Part shown: piece after piece, positions 64,000 through 64,000 of the stretch
How positions within the stretch are numbered: position 1 is the stretch's first letter
Layout of the letters: each line of letters starts with the position of its first letter
Assembly (NCBI RefSeq): GCF_026236535.1
Contig: NZ_JAHTMW010000012.1
Span: 212,294 to 276,293 of the forward strand
Source: Streptomyces sp. SKN60
Lineage (GTDB): Bacteria; Actinomycetota; Actinomycetes; Streptomycetales; Streptomycetaceae
Reading direction: 5' to 3'
Length of the DNA: 64,000 bases
Made by a program: the position numbers and the translations under genes
Notes under the pieces: generated by a model
Database searches by the model: none
What the model was told of the DNA's origin: nothing
The model's input: only the letters and a program-made list of their open reading frames with translations

Positions 64000-64000
64000 A

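Overview
The window is high-G+C actinobacterial DNA, almost certainly a Streptomyces chromosome. The signs are very strong third-position G/C bias, many GTG starts, ATGA/GTGA stop-start overlaps, Tat-secreted enzymes, a Streptomyces-type trypsin and a conserved block around gltBD, lgt, trpBA, pyk and a PdtaR-like regulator. I saw no insertion sequence, integrase, prophage, CRISPR array or rRNA.

Layout. 0-4.5 kb: livHMGF, a branched-chain amino-acid ABC transporter operon whose binding protein lies outside the window. 4.5-6.9 kb: ANTAR response regulator, an odd tRNA-Leu(CAA) and pyruvate kinase. 7-20.5 kb: SIMPL protein, Tat-exported 5'-nucleotidase, an orphan siderophore-type decarboxylase/N-monooxygenase pair, multicopper oxidase, LysR regulator, aminopeptidase N, asparaginase, chorismate mutase and an AraC regulator. 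20.5-26 kb: GH35 beta-galactosidase, secreted trypsin, an HExxH/zinc-ribbon protein and an ankyrin/HEAT protein. 25.9-26.4 kb: a four- to five-copy tandem repeat of about 121 bp.

26.4-38.5 kb is a steroid C/D-ring (HIP) degradation cluster: two SDRs, echA20, ipdA, ipdB, ipdC, fadA6, kstR2, ipdF, fadE30 and two further acyl-CoA dehydrogenases. Its gene order follows the KstR2 regulon of Mycobacterium tuberculosis, and a shared palindrome lies in both divergent promoters. fadD3 is absent and a secreted tyrosine phosphatase sits in the middle. 38.5-43.7 kb holds a PPOX protein, a VOC protein, a PadR-vWA pair and a divergent flavin-monooxygenase/SDR/esterase operon.

43.8-51.1 kb: glutamate synthase gltBD and a VIT-type Fe/Mn transporter with an upstream iron-box-like site. 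51.4-59.7 kb: one tightly coupled operon of four consecutive, strongly diverged ADP-ribosylglycohydrolase-family genes, then a ribokinase-family kinase, a class III CoA-transferase and a CitE-like lyase. This is the best candidate here for an undescribed pathway. 59.7-64 kb: lgt, a membrane-anchored DsbA-like oxidoreductase and trpBA, ending in a dispersed palindrome whose relative also lies inside the fourth ADP-ribosylglycohydrolase gene.
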